From Melampsora larici-populina 98AG31 (taxonomy: Eukaryota > Basidiomycota > Pucciniomycetes > Pucciniales > Melampsoraceae), in assembly GCF_000204055.1 (NCBI RefSeq), contig NW_006768765.1, positions 1,532,236 through 1,596,235 on the forward strand: a stretch of DNA of 64,000 nucleotides. Reading direction: 5' to 3'. Positions 58,501 through 64,000 of this stretch are shown here, piece after piece (positions within the stretch are counted from its first letter, which is position 1; each line of letters starts with the position of its first letter). The translations under genes and the position numbers were made by a program. Below the pieces are notes generated by a model, which worked only from the letters and a program-made list of their open reading frames with translations, was not told the origin of the DNA and did no database searches.

Positions 58501-61500
58501 AGTAATTTAATTGATTTGATCACCAATTTATATGAAGAAGATTGTGAAGATGAAATGATCAATTTAACTATATCACAAACCTATTTAGGTAAAAGAGTTG
58601 TAATTTGTGTTATCATATCATCTTGATGATTGGTTTCACAAGTCCAGTTTCAGTCAAGATAATCAAATCAATGGAATCAATGGAAATGAAGTTAAAGCAC
58701 TAGTTTAATTTGATGTTAAAAATGGTCAAAACCCTGAAAATTTGGAGGTAACTTGATGGTCATAACTGGAAGTGATGGGGTTGTCCGAGGTAAAGAGAAG
58801 TGATCAGTATTGAATTTCAAGATGAATCAATGTGAAACTTGAAACTGACCAGCACTGTGTCAATATTTGTGTAGCACATGTCTACATGCACACACAGAGA
58901 GTTTCGAAACAAATCTCCAAGTCTTTTGGTCAGACTTAGAATGAGATTGTTGTTGAGTGCCCTTTGTGAATAGTGGTTTATTCATAGGATTTGTGGGATC
59001 CTTTTTCATCAGCTGGGTTCAACTGACTTTCAACATCCCAGTTGATAAGGGGAAGATGCACCTGTTGTGGCACCTCTTTGATGGGTCTTTACAGGGTCTA
59101 AGGAAAGTCTTTCGTGTGTGCACATTGACATGCTACAAGGATATTTACATGGTGCAGGTGTGTTAGTTGCTTGGGTCAAAAATCTTTTCAGTATTGGCTG
59201 AGAAAACGTAAGGTAAGGAGGAGGGATGAAAGTGTTGAGCTTGAAGGAGGAAAGGAGATGGATGAAACCAAGAAGTGACAAGTTGCAAGTGTCCTGAAAG
59301 CACGTGCATGTCCAATATAAAGCTATTTTCCTTATAACCTATTGGGTTCTCAAGGTTAACATGGTCTGGTCTTTGCTCAATCATTTCAACTCAAAGAATA
59401 ATCACCTGCCAACCTCCTGCAACTTGTTTTGAGGCAAGCAGCAGGCAGTTTGCAGCTTTCCTGCTTTGACCGCCTGCAACCCTTTTGCAGATAATTCTAG
59501 GGTGAATAGCAGATGGTCTGCTGCTCTTTTTTGCAGACTGTCTGCATGAAATTTATAGCCTGAAATCAGGAAACTATCAGGCATTCTGTGGCTTGTTCTA
59601 GCAGACTGTTTTGGGGCCTTTCACAGCCCACTTTCAGGCTATCAGCAGACAACTTTCTGACCCGACCTTCATCAGACTCCTCTGACCATTTTTTGGGCCT
59701 AGAATCTCCCTGTGGTGTAGTCATCAAAATAAAATTATTTTCAGATTAAATCCATAATATACTCTTTATCATTTCACAAACATAGTGTATGAGCACTGAA
59801 TATAGTGGTAACAAATTGAGAATGACAAGTAGGAGTTTTCCTAGCTGGTCTTGGTTTCTCTTTGTCTCCTTATGCAAGTAAAGCAACTGATCTCCTGGCT
59901 GAAGCTGATAAACCTTTCACAGTTTGTCCTTCTTCAATTGTCTTTGAGAAGGATTGCACATCTATTGAATCTTTAGCATTTATTCCACCAAGGAGTAGAT
60001 GTGAAAGATGAAGAACAATCATGTTCCAGGTGCCAGAGATGTCAAATCAATTTGTGCCATGACTCAAATGAATCAAAAAGTCAAATAATCTGAATGATGA
60101 AATTTGGAGAATCAGTTCGCATTGTAGTTGATAGTTATCAGCCAATGTCAACAATTCTTCTATTGGCCATGTTTGTGCTTCAAGGCTACAAGATTTTGAA
60201 TGATATGCAGGATTGATGATATGATATGTTTGTGGTTTCTGTTTGCTCTCTTAGAAATGAAATGTGTTTGAAAGTCAGAGATAGAGTCTTACTTGTACAT
60301 TGAGGAGAGAAGATACACACTGTTTACCATTTTGTAGTGTGTAACAAAATACAGTAGCTGAAGGATCAAGAAACAATGGTTGATACAGTTGAATAGATAT
60401 GTCACTTAAATCAGTGTCTTGTGACCAATTCAAGACCAACATGTGATCTGTGAAATTTTGTCCAAAATTCAATTCAGATGAAGGTCATTTTGTTTTTGGT
60501 GCATTAGAGCTCTCAATACAAAGTTTGGAAGCCTGTTCCCATCATCAAGAAAATCCTGTCAGTGATTGTTTGCTAGGTCTTCTCTCTCAATAAAGATATC
60601 TGGGCAAACATCAATATCAGCTGATCCAATTGAGTCAATTGGTTGGTTAGCCGCATATTTTGAATATGGCAAGCAATCATTCTTCAACATCTAAGCAGGC
60701 ACTTTATGGTTGTCCTCATGCAATTGTTCAAAGAATTGACATGTTGCAAATCACAGTTTTACCACTGTATCAAGCGCACATGGCTTTATGAAGGAAGACA
60801 TAATTGGTCTTCCAATTTTTGTTGAAGGGATGAGATCAAAATGAAGGCTGAGACTTGCTCTGGTTGGTGTTGCAATGTGGTTCCATATCACAGAGACAAT
60901 TGTACCAAATGATAGTGATGGGAAGGTGGTGTGGTACGTAAATATGGTGAGGCTGGTGATGTTTTTCACTTCACTTGTCCAATCAGAATCATTCCTGGAA
61001 GCCTGTGTTGCTTCATTACCACCATCATGCCCAACAATGTTGAATCTGCTTTTTCTTATGTTATCTGATCTCTTGTGTGGATGGGAATTTCAAACTGATG
61101 TTGCTCTTTTGTCTTCATGAACTTGATGTTGATGCAAATGGTGAGTTGATGAAGCTGCTTGGTCTTGCTGGATGAAATGATGGTTGATATTGATTTGATA
61201 GTTGAGGCATGATAATCAAGTTTTGATGATGATGATATTCACTAATATCTCAATTATTGATTCATTGATGAAGCATCGATTGCTGCTGATCTGAGAAGTT
61301 CGATTTGAAGTTGAAGAGCGCTTCTAGGTTTTGTATTTGTGTGAGTGTGCGTGAATGAGTAATTCTGGGGTGGAACACGTGGACGTCAAAATGAATCGCT
61401 CGGACGTGTAAACCTGGAAATTTTTGCACTTTTCAGTAGGGTTTGGGAGTTTAGTGAGTTTTATTTGGGAACACGGTTTCCCTTCAAGTTGAATGATGAA

Positions 61501-62330
61501 ATGATGAATGATGATGAATGATTTATATTTAGGATATGACATGATGATTATGATGAGGATTCTTGATTGTGTAATATCGATCTCAATCACAACATGTTTC
61601 CAATATTTCTATAACAACAATCTCCTTAGAACATGTTTTGATCTATTTTACTCCGCAGCTATATGTGACACAGCAAGTAGTTGAATTCATAAGGACTACA
61701 ACAACTGTCTCTGAGAGAATACAGCCGATGTGACAAATAATGGTTTTTTATTTATTTTATTTTTTTTCTCCCAGATTTTACTGGGTTTCTGACTTTCAAT
61801 TTCTTTGAGCTTTTGGACTGAGCCGTGGGTTATGATCTTGATTCCCTGTTGCACATCAATCTTGCGACCATGCTCTCTAATGACTTATTCCTCGTCCGAG
61901 CAGGTTTTCTAATCGGCAATCCCTCGTTCGAGACTCACGAACGAGACACCCACTGCACTGCGATGGAGTCGCCGGCCGGAACGAGTGATGGGAGAAAATG
62001 CGATGACGAAATCTTTTCTTGGATTCCTTTGAAGACGTGGTTATCAACCAATATCCCATTTCTTTCCTCTTCACGTCGATTTCCTTCATTCCACTTTTCG
62101 GTAGCCAATACAGCTTGGTTCATTCTTTCTCACTTGTTCCTGAAGCATACCAGAACCCTCACCCATTCCCCGTTCCTCTTTCTTTAGTGCCATTCATCAA
62201 CCTAGTACTTTCACTGTCACTGTCAAATCGTTCTTGGGAACATCATATCGACTTCAAGCTCATATCAGTCAGTACTTAATTGTTTTTCGGTGTTGATCGC
62301 ACGCTGACCTGTGATTAGCATTTGCCAGAA
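58501..62330. other. Gene-poor region up to the last gene
   Basis: No supported gene. 59407-59700 is rich in CTGCA/TGCAG words. ORFs of 60-90 codons around 58957, 60275 and 60875 have no family content. From about 61850 the sequence becomes less AT-rich and probably includes the promoter and leader of the last gene. Confidence 0.4.
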
Positions 62331-64000
62331 ATGCCATATGAACCCATTCGAAATTTCATCCATGAGGACGAGAATCCCGATGAAGGTGAGTTTGGTCACT
62401 CAGAACATATCGATTGCTTTGTTTCAAGCAGCTGATCTCCTTCTCTTGCAGTGTTTGATCCGCCGTATTTGATTGCAGACGGAGACGACGCCCCAGCGCG
62501 TCATCCGACACTCGAGCGCCTCTGGCGTCAAGGAACGGAAAGTCGTCGGCTGATGGAGGAAAGCCAAAGCTTCACTATCGGTGTCACTTTCAAGATTCAC
62601 ACCAACGATATCGTTGAGGTAACCCCTGGAATGGCTAAATCCTCTTCTACTTCGAAAGTGACCGCCGCGAAAAAACGAGCTGCACCACCTCCTGTTTTCG
62701 CTGTCATCGACTCCTCAGACTTCAAAGTCTTCCTGTACGGGAAGTCTTTGAATGAGCTGAAGGAGTTTGTTGGCGACGTGTGCGACCGTTATTTCACCAG
62801 GATTAAGAAGGTGGTTCTCAACAGCGTGTTGGCCCCTTTGCTCAACTGGAATGCCAGCGTTGGATCGAAGAAAACGAAGTTAATCGATTTCAAATCATAT
62901 CAAGAGTTTGTTGTCAATTTGGGCAAAAGTCGTAGCTCGAAAGGAAATATCAACATCATTTTAGAGAAGGCGCAAGTCAAGCAGAAGAAGAACGCTCAGG
63001 TGAGTGTTCTTCTATAACGAATTTTCTCTTTGGGTTACGTAACTGACTCGAGCTATGAACACCTCTAGGCTACTGGCGCGATGGCTTATATCCAAGGAAC
63101 CGCTGGGGCCAACCCGATGGCAGCGGAACTAGCGGCATCAAAGGAGGCCACCGCGGCGGCTCAAGAAGAGACCTCCGTACGTACCTTTGAGCTGTGACAT
63201 GGTCTCATACCTGGGATTAACTTTTTAAATGTGATAATGATCTCTTCTAGGCGGTGAAAGCAGCCAAAGACTTGGAACTCGAGGCAGCTACGATTTACCA
63301 GGAACATCTCGAAAAAGCCCTGGGCGGTGATGGCGCGATCTTAACGGCCCCATGGGACCCGAATTTCTTTTACCGTTTCTCGCATCGATGTGCGTTCATT
63401 TGGGCTACCGCGGTGGTAAGTGTTTACCTTAGGTTTTATCTTGCATTGGTCACCCAATTCTCATTTAATATTACCTTCCAGCGCGATGGGCTCACCTCCC
63501 GCGGGATACCTCCGAACACCGCCGAGTACAAGAGGGAGATGTTCAAAAACACGGTCCTTCATAACAGCATGAACATTGACAACCGTGTCAAGAAGCGCTA
63601 CCCCGTCCCATCGCCAACTCCCAACGTCACTACCTCGAGAGTCAGCAATCGACGCAGTTTCTTTGCCAATGCCCCGGCCGAAGAAAAAAAGGTCAAGGAA
63701 GAACCCATTAGTCCTTCAACCTCAAAACGCACCTTGGAAGCCTCAACCTCTCGCGACGCGGTGGCTGCGCCCAAGAAAATTAAGTCTGAAGGAAGTGAGT
63801 CAGAATGATGTTCACCTCAAATACCTTTTAGATATCCCTTATCTAATGTGATGCAATTTGATTACAGCCTCAGGCATTACACCTAGCAAATCGATTTCAC
63901 TCCTCACCTCGGACGATGTCCCCAAATCCGAGCATGAGGGTTTGTCCTCGGATGTGGAATTTGTGGTGACCCATGCCACCCTATTGGACGATTTCCTTTT
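62331..64000 (+). CDS. Unknown protein, truncated at the window edge (at least 440 aa)
   Basis: Exons 62331..62385, 62452..62999, 63069..63176, 63251..63415, 63482..63794 and 63868 to the window end, all in phase. I do not recognise the family. The N-terminus (MPYEPIRNFIHEDENPDEV) is acidic; residues about 95-200 form a compact, ordered-looking segment (FAVIDSSDFKVFLYGKSLN, then YFTRIKKVVLNSVLAPLLNW); an Ala-rich stretch is followed by a helical segment (LELEAATIYQEHLEKALGG) and by ILTAPWDPNFFYRFSHRCA; the tail is Ser/Lys/Glu-rich with basic patches (KRTLEAS, APKKIKSE). No signal peptide. The gene is visibly less AT-rich than the genes to its left. It sits next to a repeat island and could be a member of an expanded lineage-specific family. 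Confidence 0.75.

Larger units (their letters stand above)
56333..59721. mobile_element. Possible composite element bounded by an 18-bp perfect inverted repeat
   Basis: ACTACACCACAGGGAGAT at 56333-56350 has an exact reverse complement at 59704-59721, 3.4 kb away. Inside lie a CCTCGGA-rich block, a GC-rich TIR element and decayed gene pieces; near both ends there are CTGCAG-rich stretches. No target duplication or transposase was found, so this is either an old, nested non-autonomous element or two separate elements sharing an end. Confidence 0.4.

Overview
The window looks like nuclear DNA of a plant-pathogenic basidiomycete, most likely a rust fungus (Pucciniales, possibly Melampsora-like). 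That placement is inference from gene style: AT-rich DNA, genes cut by many short GT-AG introns (mostly 50-120 nt), very short exons (12-22 nt), a secreted pectinesterase, and a tandem pair of large secreted proteins of no recognised family. No species assignment can be made from sequence reading alone. Gene models below were assembled by hand from splice signals, reading frame and family conservation; unless noted, every junction keeps frame.

Layout. 1-20 kb is gene-dense: an unknown one-helix protein (2.1-3.6 kb, +), a CLC chloride channel/transporter (4.7-8.6 kb, -), the DBP10 ribosome-biogenesis helicase (9.1-12.3 kb, -), a HotDog acyl-CoA thioesterase read divergently from it (12.5-13.5 kb, +), an HDDC2/YfbR-type HD-domain 5'-deoxynucleotidase (14.8-16.0 kb, +) and a secreted pectinesterase (17.8-20.1 kb, +) with a TTA-flanked MITE upstream. 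21-28.7 kb holds a secreted GMC oxidoreductase (-), an unknown protein (+) and V-ATPase subunit d (-).

28.9-36.6 kb is the accessory part: two tandem paralogous genes (A 30.6-33.2 kb, B 33.9-36.6 kb, both -) for large secreted proteins with nuclear-localisation-like basic patches and a conserved C-terminal domain, plus a third, gene-less copy of their upstream region at 29.6-30.1 kb and two small inverted-repeat elements. These are the best candidates here for an undescribed family (candidate effectors).

37.5-52.1 kb returns to conserved genes: an ENPP-type nucleotide pyrophosphatase (+), converging on a GDA1-type Golgi nucleoside diphosphatase (-), a MATE transporter (-), an unknown single-pass membrane protein (+), mitochondrial inner membrane protease subunit 1 (-) and the SMC5/6 subunit NSE3/MAGE (-). 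52.2-62.3 kb is a gene-poor island with inverted repeats, GC-rich inserted blocks and decayed ORFs. An unrecognised, less AT-rich gene enters at 62.3 kb and runs off the right edge.

How the genes work together. They do not form one pathway. Membrane/endomembrane ion and nucleotide functions (CLC, V-ATPase d, GDA1, ENPP, MATE) are prominent: in fungi CLC and V-ATPase together acidify Golgi/vacuolar compartments, and GDA1 supports Golgi glycosylation. Pectinesterase, GMC oxidase and the A/B pair form a secreted, host-facing set. No convincing tRNA, rRNA or CRISPR was found.
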